Made by a program: the position numbers and the translations under genes. Source: CAYVJW01 sp964451885 (GTDB lineage Bacteria > Patescibacteriota > Gracilibacteria > UBA4473). From it: 12,490 nt of DNA. The notes beneath the pieces were generated by a model that ran no database searches, was not told the DNA's origin, and worked only from the letters and a program-made list of their open reading frames with translations. Location: positions 1 to 12,490 of the forward strand of contig CAYVJW010000039.1 of assembly GCA_964451885.1 (NCBI GenBank). The letters are read 5' to 3'. Of the stretch, positions 1 to 7,249 are shown piece after piece (the first letter of the stretch is position 1; every line of letters begins with the position of its first letter).

Positions 1-27
1 AACAGGCCTGGTTTTCTTGTGACTCAT
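1..27 (-). CDS. possible start of a further operon gene, cut by the window edge
   Basis: An ATG at 27-25 on the minus strand opens a frame (MSHKKTRPV) that runs off the left edge without a stop. It begins 7 nt after the stop codon of the DUF6119 gene, which matches the tight spacing of the genes upstream, so it may be the next cistron. Only nine codons are visible, there is no recognisable ribosome binding site, and nothing can be said about the product. A chance ATG is equally possible. Confidence 0.25.
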
Positions 28-34
28 GACGTAC

Positions 35-1543
35 TTATCGTTTTTCGGTTAATAGAGAGGAACTAATAATTCCAAAAATAACTTCGTAATCAGATGCTTT
101 TGGCTTATTGTTAATTTTAAAATTGTCACCTAATTTTTTATTCACTTTTTCTCTAAATTTATCATCTCTCAAAAATAATTCTCCCGAAACAAGTCCTTGT
201 GAAAACAAATGGCTTAGTACGGAGGATTGACCATAGTGCTTTACATGAATAATTTTCTTATCTTTTGTCATCAAATCACAAAATTCAATTTTTCCGTATC
301 CACCTCCGTGGCTGATTATTTTTCGATCCATACTAAACAAGTTCTCATCTTCATCAGCAATAGTGTCATTGTATTTCCCTTCGTTCTCATGTGAAAATTT
401 ATTAAATTTTGGAAGAGACAAAGATGATCCAGTATTTCTGAACTCTTGAAATTGGTCATTTACTTCTTGGGCAAAGTCTTTTTCAATCTCATACCATTTT
501 CCATTACTCAACAAATATGTTTTATTTTTTTCATCATCTATCTCTTCACAGTAGATACAGCTATAAGCATTCCAGTGATATTTATCTTCGTCATTTTCTG
601 ATCCTATGCAGTAAATGGTTCTCCTTTTCAAAAAGTTTATATCTAGGTTGTTTTTTTCATCTTCTGAAAGTGTGCCTAAAAAGGCATTAATATGAATGTC
701 ATCACTTAGCTCATCACCTTTTTTGCCAGTATATCTAAACCCAGAAACACATTCCCATTCAACAACTTGAGGAATAGCCATCCATGTTTTACCCAAATTG
801 TCTCCTTTTAAGTTTTGAATCAGTTTGGCATCTAATTCTAATTTTGTTTTCGGATCTTTTATCTCAGCTATTTGATCAATCCACCCGAAGTCTTCTTTAT
901 AATCATCGCTAATATATTTTTTATAACAAAGTTTTAGAAAATCCTTAATATTCGAAAAGTTAATCTTTACTGAGAGACTTAAAGCAGCCCTTCCAGTAAT
1001 TGTTTGCCCAAAAGCCTTTTTATCCTTCGTGTTACCAGTAATTGAGCAAATTAGATCTTGCTCGATATCAATTCCAAAATCTGCTGCTATTCCCGCTTTA
1101 CTCAGCTGCTCACTAGTGTCCTTTGGGGTAGCAGACATATTTTTCTTCTCAATTTTTCTCAAATTGTCAGGATCAATAACACTCAAGGCTGTTTTTAAGC
1201 CAAACCTTTCTTCATAAACCCCTTGTTGCAAATATTGCCAGCCATATCCAAAGGCGATTGCAAATGTTCTTTTATTACTATTTCCTGTATTAATATCGAT
1301 TAATAAAATTCCTTTAGAGCTGGAATTTAAGAGTTTTACTTCTTCTCCCAAGGAAGTGCCAAAAAATTTTGCTATCCAGTGTGGTGGATAAGAATGCGAT
1401 TCACCATAGTAAAACTTTCCAATATCGAGTGCTTTACTCTCTAATTCATCAAACTTTTTCAAAATATCGGAGTGTTGAGGATACTCTTTTTTTATAAGGT
1501 AAACCGATAATTTGTTAGTTGGTATTTTCATATTCATCTTCAT
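35..1543 (-). CDS. DUF6119 / TIGR04141 family 'sporadically distributed' protein
   Basis: This 502-residue protein matches my memory of the TIGR04141 (DUF6119) family in length and motif order: an N-terminal KLSVYLIK strand (11-18), AFGYG (97-101), ERFGLKTAL (112-120), a DFGIDIEQDL stretch with a following TG (155-170), WIDQI (221-225), and a C-terminal block with IHVKHYG and SHLFSQG (432-450). The family has no established biochemical function known to me; it is patchily distributed and is seen in accessory DNA. The C-terminal D423 followed by H433-V-K435 loosely resembles a PD-(D/E)xK nuclease core, but this is inference. The gene starts 11 nt after the DUF2130 stop, so it is probably co-transcribed. 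Three in-frame ATGs (1543, 1537, 1531) compete as start, with no Shine-Dalgarno to decide. It appears full length and ends in TAA. Confidence 0.82.
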   Translation of the reverse strand: MKMNMKIPTNKLSVYLIKKEYPQHSDILKKFDELESKALDIGKFYYGESHSYPPHWIAKFFGTSLGEEVKLLNSSSKGILLIDINTGNSNKRTFAIAFGYGWQYLQQGVYEERFGLKTALSVIDPDNLRKIEKKNMSATPKDTSEQLSKAGIAADFGIDIEQDLICSITGNTKDKKAFGQTITGRAALSLSVKINFSNIKDFLKLCYKKYISDDYKEDFGWIDQIAEIKDPKTKLELDAKLIQNLKGDNLGKTWMAIPQVVEWECVSGFRYTGKKGDELSDDIHINAFLGTLSEDEKNNLDINFLKRRTIYCIGSENDEDKYHWNAYSCIYCEEIDDEKNKTYLLSNGKWYEIEKDFAQEVNDQFQEFRNTGSSLSLPKFNKFSHENEGKYNDTIADEDENLFSMDRKIISHGGGYGKIEFCDLMTKDKKIIHVKHYGQSSVLSHLFSQGLVSGELFLRDDKFREKVNKKLGDNFKINNKPKASDYEVIFGIISSSLLTEKR

Positions 1544-1554
1544 TATTTAAAAAA

Positions 1555-2853
1555 TCAATCACCATGCTTCTCAGCAGATACATTCTGCGTTGTTTTTTCA
1601 GTGTCAGAAAGTTCCGCAAACTTAGCGGTCATTGTTGGATTCCCTCGGGTCAATTTCTTGATAGTCAAATCATCTGCTTTATTGTTTGCAATTCTGAGGT
1701 TGTCTTCGGATCTCAAGAGATTTTCTTTTGTTTTTTGTAACTGGACAATAGATTTATCAATGCTATCAATAGCAGTTTTAAATTTTTCAGAGGCTAATCG
1801 ATAGTTACGACCAAATGAGTTACGAAAATCGTTGAGCTGATCCTCAAAGTTAGTTACATCAATGTTTTGTGCTTTTACTACAGCTAACTCTGATTTATAT
1901 TTCATAGAATTCAGAGCGGCATTGCGAAGCAATGTAATAATTGGAATAAAAAACTGCGGTCGAATCACATACATCTTTGGATATTTGTGGGAAACATCAA
2001 CAATACCAAAGTTATAAAGCTCACTTTCTGCTTCCAAAAGAGACACAAGCACAGCGTATTCACATTTTTTCTCTGTGCGATCTTTATCAAGCTCGCGTAA
2101 GAAATCTTCATTTCGTTTTTTTGTAGCAGTTTCATCTCCCTCATTTTTCATTTCAAACATGATAGAAATGATTTCATTTCCTTCTGCATCAGTCTCGCGA
2201 TAAATATAATCTCCCTTGCTACCACTACTGGCGTCATTGTCTTTTTCGAAATAAGCGTTTTGAAAAGCGGTTGCACGAAGTTTATTGAATTCTGTTTCAC
2301 AATGTTGCTCTAAAGTTTCACCAATCATTTTGGTGGAAAGTTTGAGCTTCATGTCTTTGTAACGCTCAATAACTTCGTCTTTTGTTTTTAGTTCGTTTTC
2401 ATATTTCTCTTTCAATGAAACCTCACGAAGCTGCATTTCTTGTCCCTTGCTTTGCAATTTAACTTTAAGATCATCTCGCTCTTTTTCTACAGAGTTGACT
2501 GCTTGCGTGACAGTGAGTTTTTGCTCTACCTCCGCTTTATCAAGTTTTGACTTCATTTCAGCAAGTTCCGATTCCTTTTTTGCTAATTGCTCCGCGAGAT
2601 TGCGATCTTTTTCAGCTTTTAAATCTGCCAATTCTTTATCTTTTTTCGTTAGCTCTTCTTGTAGTGTATTTTTGAGTTTTGATTCAGCGAGCTGAACAGC
2701 ATTGGTTTTTTCCTTCTCTGCTAGTTCTAATCGCTCGTGCAACTCTTTTTCAAACTGATGATCACGGACTTGCTTTAGTATGTCCGCAAATCCAGCTTCA
2801 TCAACTTTGAAAACTTTTCCGCAATGTGGGCATTTTATATCTTGCATATTCAT
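1555..2853 (-). CDS. DUF2130 family coiled-coil protein, possible nuclease-like core
   Basis: The 432-residue product has the DUF2130 layout. A short N-terminal CPHCGKVF element (8-15) resembles half a zinc ribbon and is followed by a long charged coiled coil (about 33-170). The conserved core (about 175-315) carries GSKGDYIYRE, FEMKNE, a LRELDKDR segment and YPKMYVIRPQFF. A second helical stretch covers about 320-400. In the core, D215 and the E234-M-K236 pair have the spacing and hydrophobic setting of a PD-(D/E)xK nuclease, with E187 a possible extra acidic residue; this catalytic reading is my inference. DUF2130 genes often sit next to restriction systems, as here: the gene starts 33 nt after hsdS, with no terminator in the gap, and is followed 11 nt later by the DUF6119 gene. 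An alternative ATG lies two codons downstream. No membrane segment is seen. Confidence 0.85.
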   Translation of the reverse strand: MNMQDIKCPHCGKVFKVDEAGFADILKQVRDHQFEKELHERLELAEKEKTNAVQLAESKLKNTLQEELTKKDKELADLKAEKDRNLAEQLAKKESELAEMKSKLDKAEVEQKLTVTQAVNSVEKERDDLKVKLQSKGQEMQLREVSLKEKYENELKTKDEVIERYKDMKLKLSTKMIGETLEQHCETEFNKLRATAFQNAYFEKDNDASSGSKGDYIYRETDAEGNEIISIMFEMKNEGDETATKKRNEDFLRELDKDRTEKKCEYAVLVSLLEAESELYNFGIVDVSHKYPKMYVIRPQFFIPIITLLRNAALNSMKYKSELAVVKAQNIDVTNFEDQLNDFRNSFGRNYRLASEKFKTAIDSIDKSIVQLQKTKENLLRSEDNLRIANNKADDLTIKKLTRGNPTMTAKFAELSDTEKTTQNVSAEKHGD

Positions 2854-2886
2854 TTACATTAAAAGTTATTAATTTAGCACTTCAAT

Positions 2887-4191
2887 TTACTTCCTAAAAA
2901 CCTCACCCAAAAACGCTTGCATCAGTGTTTCGGCGTTGTTTGCGTTTTGTGCGATTTTTTCCTCGAGTTGGGAGATATACCCCATGAGTCTCTCAACTTT
3001 GGCAACGATAGCTCTTTGTTCGGCACGTGGGGGGAGAGGAATTCTTATACTATTAAGCTGTTTTTGATTAAGCTTCGGCATTTTTACCCGATTGTCGTAT
3101 TTATCAACTTCAGAAAGAAAATATTCAGAAAGCATAACTTTTTGTAAATATTGAGCATCACAAAAAGGTTCAATGGGATACATGTCTGCACTACACAATC
3201 CTTCAAAATCTACAAAAACAATTTTATTTAATTTGGGACGAACTTTTGAGTAAATAAGTGTATTTGAGATGAAAAAGTGATTTGCACTAATAATTTTTGC
3301 GTCTTGTACCGTTCGCTTTTCAATTAATTTTCCAGTTCCTTTTTCAATGCAATCGGGTGCAACTTGTAGATAGTTTTGATACTTATCAGGACTCACTAAT
3401 TTTGAAGCAATATTTGCGATATCTATAAACCGACACCACTCCCATCCCTCAGGCAATTCAAACGGCACTTTATTCTCCACAATTTTTGGCAGAGGTTTTT
3501 CTTTTTTGATCTTCTTCTCAGTAATCAACTTTTCTTTCTCCACCTTGATTTGCTTGAGTAGCTCGCTTGCTGGCTCAGCATCAGGATTCTCTGCTCGCCA
3601 GTCTGTTGTGAGTTTCCCTGAAATGGCATCTTGTAGGATTTGTTGGCGGAGGAGGGTGAGGTGGGATTTTTGGAGGATATTCTCTTGATCGAGTTTTTGT
3701 CTTTTTTGTTTTATTGAAATCAATTTCTTGGCAAACTCCTTTTGTTTTTCGATTGGGGGCAAATAGATCTCCTGATCAAAAAACTTTCCCTTCTGCAATC
3801 TGATTCTTTGGGTCGTTCCATCGCTTCCTAGGCGACAAATCTCATCAAACCATCTTGTTGAAGTTAATTCCAAGAAGAAATGTTTATCTATCAATTCCTT
3901 GTTTAATTCAAAATACCAAAAATCATTTGTAACAATCGCTCCGTTTAGATCATCTTCAACAATTCCAAAAGCTCCATTTCTTGCATCAATCCCAGATAAA
4001 ATGAAATCACCACTTTTTACCTCATACATTTTTGATTTAATGTCTTCTCCTTTCTTGTGTCCTCGTAGCTTAACTCCTTTGTGATGAAGCTGGATAGTTA
4101 CAAGCTTGTATTCTTTATCATCTTCTAAAAAAACAGGTCTTTTTATCCTTTTTAAAAAATCGCCAATTTTTACTTTTTGCCACTCACTCAT
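2887..4191 (-). CDS. hsdS: type I restriction-modification specificity subunit HsdS
   Basis: HsdS gives the HsdM/HsdR complex its DNA target, each of two target recognition domains (TRDs) reading one half of a split site. In this 434-residue protein TRD1 covers about 3-155 and ends in LPPIEKQKEFAKKL. A helical spacer follows (about 150-235, with LRQQILQDAISGKLT). TRD2 begins at the typical ELPEGWEW (245-252) and ends in LPPRAEQRAIVAKVERLM (386-403), before a C-terminal helix. The two-TRD, two-helix layout and length are normal, and neither TRD is broken. The start codon overlaps the rhuM stop (ATGA at 4191-4188), which fixes the start and implies translational coupling. The recognition sequence cannot be predicted by eye. 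I see no second hsdS copy or inverted TRD fragments that would suggest phase-variable specificity. Confidence 0.95.
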   Translation of the reverse strand: MSEWQKVKIGDFLKRIKRPVFLEDDKEYKLVTIQLHHKGVKLRGHKKGEDIKSKMYEVKSGDFILSGIDARNGAFGIVEDDLNGAIVTNDFWYFELNKELIDKHFFLELTSTRWFDEICRLGSDGTTQRIRLQKGKFFDQEIYLPPIEKQKEFAKKLISIKQKRQKLDQENILQKSHLTLLRQQILQDAISGKLTTDWRAENPDAEPASELLKQIKVEKEKLITEKKIKKEKPLPKIVENKVPFELPEGWEWCRFIDIANIASKLVSPDKYQNYLQVAPDCIEKGTGKLIEKRTVQDAKIISANHFFISNTLIYSKVRPKLNKIVFVDFEGLCSADMYPIEPFCDAQYLQKVMLSEYFLSEVDKYDNRVKMPKLNQKQLNSIRIPLPPRAEQRAIVAKVERLMGYISQLEEKIAQNANNAETLMQAFLGEVFRK

Positions 4192-5246
4192 GATTTCTTA
4201 TCATTAGAAGATTCAACTTGACTGAGCATTCGATCAAAATCACTCTCAAAGTTCCTATCCTGAATAACTCTATATTTTTCAAATTCACCTTCAGCAAACG
4301 CCTTGGCAATTTCTGCTGTTACTTTTCCAGCATTATCCAAAATATCTCGCTCATGAAATTTGAGGAAAGCATTTAGTTTTGCTATCCAATTTTTCATCGT
4401 CATAGTTATTTTCCTTTCGGCTTGATCCTCTGCAAAATCTAAATACATACTCACAATACGATTGAGTGTCGTTAATTCTTTTGCATTCAAATAATTTTTC
4501 GCAATGGGGACATCTGCTTTTCTGATGGTTCCACTTGGTGAATTTTTCCAAGTAGTAAGCCCCATGTGCTCTTTTTTATGACTCGCTCTTGATGTAACTA
4601 TTTCTGCCGCTGTTTGTCCTGTTATTGCCCAGTGGAGTTTGTTTTGAACCGTTGCAAAAAATGTTTTTGTCGTTTCTGATGCTGGCTCATAATCAATACT
4701 GCATTGTGAATAAATATCTGTAATTTTTTGATAAAATCTTCTTTCACTACTTCGGATATCACGAATCTTTTCTAATTGTTCATCAAAATAATCTTTGCCA
4801 AACTCAGGATTAGGATTTTTTAATCTCTCCACATCCATCGTATAGCCCTTGATGATAAACTCCTTTAAAATTTTGTTCGACCAAATCCTAAATTGAGTGG
4901 CTTGTGTTGAATTTACGCGATAGCCAACGGATAGAATTGCATCAAGACTGTAGTATTTTATCGAGCTTGTTTGTGTTTTTCCCTCTATTGCCCCATGTTG
5001 AGTGGGTAGTTCCAAAATGGAACATACCACTTTTTCATCTAATTCACCTGTTTCAAAAATATTTTTTAGATGTTTTGTAATAGCAGGTCTCTGTACACCA
5101 AAAAGTTTGGCTATCTTTTTTTGTGGCATCCAAATATTCTCATCTATGAGTAATACATCTACTTTAATTTCTCCATTATCCGTTTTATAAAGCAAAAACT
5201 CCATAAGGTTATTATTTCCCGATATTTGTTTATTGTCTTTGCTCAT
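4188..5246 (-). CDS. rhuM: RhuM family protein inside the type I RM operon
   Basis: This 352-residue protein is a typical RhuM-family member. An N-terminal winged-HTH-like segment (about 34-75, WMPQKKIAKLFG then AITKHLKNIF) is followed by the YYSLDAILSVGYRVNS and FRIWSNKILKEF motifs (98-130). The C-terminal RhuM region has DIRSSERRFYQKITDIY (163-179), FFATVQNKLHWA (196-207), HMGLTTW and the IAKNYLNAKELTTLNRIV block (248-265). The family is named after a gene of Salmonella pathogenicity island 3, but its biochemical role is not established. Members are often found between hsdM and hsdS. Here the gene is locked to both neighbours by 4-nt ATGA overlaps, so it must be made together with HsdM and HsdS. 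The HTH suggests nucleic-acid binding or regulation, which is inference. A later ATG at codon 15 is less likely because the overlap favours the first. Confidence 0.92.
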   Translation of the reverse strand: MSKDNKQISGNNNLMEFLLYKTDNGEIKVDVLLIDENIWMPQKKIAKLFGVQRPAITKHLKNIFETGELDEKVVCSILELPTQHGAIEGKTQTSSIKYYSLDAILSVGYRVNSTQATQFRIWSNKILKEFIIKGYTMDVERLKNPNPEFGKDYFDEQLEKIRDIRSSERRFYQKITDIYSQCSIDYEPASETTKTFFATVQNKLHWAITGQTAAEIVTSRASHKKEHMGLTTWKNSPSGTIRKADVPIAKNYLNAKELTTLNRIVSMYLDFAEDQAERKITMTMKNWIAKLNAFLKFHERDILDNAGKVTAEIAKAFAEGEFEKYRVIQDRNFESDFDRMLSQVESSNDKKS

Positions 5247-6673
5247 AGTTCAGATTTCAAAGAAGCTAAAATTTGCTGACTCTCTTTAAAGGAGTCTTCC
5301 AGCATGCCAATCAACTCAAGACTTGAGTGTTCAATTGCTTCTTCCTGTTTTATTGGATTTTTAATGTCTAAATCCCATCCTCGTGCCTCAATGTCTTTGA
5401 TGTCCACTTTCCAAGCCATATCACTTTCCTCTCGGTTTTCCCACCATGCTTTGATCGGCTCAAATTCTTTGATATTAATCGGCTTGGTTTTGGAGTAGGA
5501 TTTTTGAGTTTCCGGTAAACGGTGTTCGTAGTACCACACTTCTTTGGTTGGAACTCCTTTTTGAAAGAAAAGTAAGTTGGTCGCCACCGTGGCATAGGGG
5601 GCAAATACAGAGTTTGGTAAACGAAGAATCGTATGCAAATTACAATCGGTTAAGAGTTTCTCCCGAATACGCATTTTTACGCCGTCTCCTGTGAGCGATC
5701 CATCGGGCAAAACAATCCCTGCTCGACCGTTTGGTTTAAGCAGTCGAAGAAATAAGACTAAGAAAAGATCAGCCGTTTCTTTGGTTTGAAAGCTTTTTGG
5801 GAAGTTTGCCAAGATCCCATCTTTTACGGTACCTCCAAAAGGAGGATTGGCCACAATGCAATCTACTCGTTCCGCAGGACTAATATCTTTGATCGGTCGT
5901 GCAAGTGAATCACTATGTCGAATGTTGGTCGGGGCGTTGATGCCGTGCAAGATCATGTTGGTGGTGCACAGCATGTGAGGAAGAGCCTTTAACTCTGAAC
6001 CTTGTACCGTATCTTTGATGAGTACTTCATCCTCAGCGGTGTGTACATCATTTTTCCGCATGTGTTCGATGACCGAAGTCAAAAATCCCCCAGTTCCACA
6101 CGCGGGGTCTAAAACTTTTTCTCCCAACTTTGGATTTACCAATTCCACTAAAAACTCAGTAATCGCACGTGGCGTGTAAAACTCTCCCGCATTTCCCGCA
6201 CTTTGCAGACCTCGAAGTAGTTCTTCATAAATATGTCCGAAGTGGTCTCGATCGGCTTTGCGATTGAAGTTGAGTTCATTGAGTTTGTTGATTACTTTTC
6301 GCATCTGCGTTCCGCTCTTCATGTAATTGAAGCTGTCTTCAAAAACAGACTTCACGATAAACCCCGCTTCATTATCATCAGCAGTGTAAGGGAACTCTTT
6401 GAAGGTGGGGAAAAGCTTGTTATTTATAAAATCGAGCAATCCATCTCCCGTGATTCCTTCATCATCCGCTGCCCAAGTTCTCCATCGAAATTCTTCAGGG
6501 ATTGGGGATTTGTAATTTGGATCCAGTAATTCCCGCTCTTGTTCTTTTTCATCAAAGATTTTGAGGAAGAGCATCCAGCAGAGCTGAGAAAGTCTTTGTG
6601 CATCTCCATCTACACCGTGGTCTTCACGCATGATGTTTTGGATAGATTTGATGATTCCTGAGAGGTTAGTCAT
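5243..6673 (-). CDS. hsdM: type I restriction-modification DNA methyltransferase subunit HsdM
   Basis: HsdM transfers a methyl group from S-adenosylmethionine to the N6 of adenine in the site chosen by HsdS. The 476-residue protein has an N-terminal helical domain (about 1-150, including LCWMLFLKIFDEKE), then GEFYTPRAI (163-171). The SAM-binding motif DPACGTGGF is at 189-197, and the catalytic NPPFGG (the N/D-PP-F/Y motif of N6-adenine methylases) is at 276-281. A C-terminal helical tail follows. All core motifs are intact, so the subunit is expected to be active. Length and sequence style fit the EcoAI/EcoEI-like (type IB) group, judged by memory only. It starts 12 nt after the small membrane-protein gene, and its TGA overlaps the rhuM start. 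The overlap also shows that TGA terminates in this organism. Confidence 0.97.
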   Translation of the reverse strand: MTNLSGIIKSIQNIMREDHGVDGDAQRLSQLCWMLFLKIFDEKEQERELLDPNYKSPIPEEFRWRTWAADDEGITGDGLLDFINNKLFPTFKEFPYTADDNEAGFIVKSVFEDSFNYMKSGTQMRKVINKLNELNFNRKADRDHFGHIYEELLRGLQSAGNAGEFYTPRAITEFLVELVNPKLGEKVLDPACGTGGFLTSVIEHMRKNDVHTAEDEVLIKDTVQGSELKALPHMLCTTNMILHGINAPTNIRHSDSLARPIKDISPAERVDCIVANPPFGGTVKDGILANFPKSFQTKETADLFLVLFLRLLKPNGRAGIVLPDGSLTGDGVKMRIREKLLTDCNLHTILRLPNSVFAPYATVATNLLFFQKGVPTKEVWYYEHRLPETQKSYSKTKPINIKEFEPIKAWWENREESDMAWKVDIKDIEARGWDLDIKNPIKQEEAIEHSSLELIGMLEDSFKESQQILASLKSEL

Positions 6674-6685
6674 GATAGGTTTTTA

Positions 6686-7240
6686 CTAGAGATTTTGTTT
6701 TTTAAACTGATTTAGCTCAGAAATAATTGCCTGAGACATTTCTTTTGGCTTAGTTCCCAATTTTTTTGCAGCTTTGTTGAAAGTATTTACTCGATCTAGC
6801 CAATTGATCTTTTTATCCAAAACTACTTCCATTTTTACAGCAAAAGTGACAGTAGCTATATCACCCATACAAATTAAACAGTGATTCCAATCTTTTTTTA
6901 ATGCAGGGAAATATATTTCAATTAATGAAGCTATTTCATGTCCATTTTTCTCAAATTCTGATTTATTAAAGGTGTCATTGTTATCAATGAAGACTTTATT
7001 TTGCGTAGATGTTCGATGGGTACTCTCAAAAAATAACCTAAATTTTTCAAAATTATTTTCTAAAATTAAAAGCTTTGAAATTATTCTTTCAGAAACTTGT
7101 TGAAGTTTAAAATATTCTTCCTTTGCTAAGGCGTGACGTCTATTTCTCCAAGCAATGTATACATTGACAACAATAGCAATCATTGATATTGCGAGCACAA
7201 AATACTCGGACTTCAAGATAATGTTTTTCGGTATTTCCAT
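6686..7240 (-). CDS. unknown single-pass membrane protein between hsdR and hsdM
   Basis: I do not recognise this 184-residue protein. It has one clear hydrophobic helix near the N terminus (about 12-31, EYFVLAISMIAIVVNVYIAW) followed by a basic RNRRH. By the positive-inside rule this puts the N terminus outside and a soluble, mostly helical domain of about 150 residues in the cytoplasm. No catalytic motif, metal site or nucleotide-binding motif is visible. The gene lies in the hsdR-hsdM gap with 9 nt to the hsdR stop and 12 nt to the hsdM start, on the same strand, so it is almost certainly co-transcribed with the RM genes. It looks more AT-rich than its neighbours, which could mean separate acquisition. 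It may place an RM-associated activity at the membrane or be an unrelated passenger; the sequence does not decide. Confidence 0.7.
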   Translation of the reverse strand: MEIPKNIILKSEYFVLAISMIAIVVNVYIAWRNRRHALAKEEYFKLQQVSERIISKLLILENNFEKFRLFFESTHRTSTQNKVFIDNNDTFNKSEFEKNGHEIASLIEIYFPALKKDWNHCLICMGDIATVTFAVKMEVVLDKKINWLDRVNTFNKAAKKLGTKPKEMSQAIISELNQFKKQNL

Positions 7241-7249
7241 TTTATAACG

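Noticed and set aside
2447..2695. 82-codon serine-rich plus-strand frame
   Set aside because: It is the antisense image of the DUF2130 coiled coil; the serine-rich composition comes from reading its charged codons backwards.
2854..2886. Terminator between hsdS and the DUF2130 gene
   Set aside because: The gap is AT-rich but holds no stable stem followed by a T-run on the minus strand.
4188..5246. UGA-as-glycine genetic code (Gracilibacteria/Absconditabacteria)
   Set aside because: TGA ends hsdM and rhuM exactly at ATGA overlaps with the next start, and ends several other genes, so it is read as stop.
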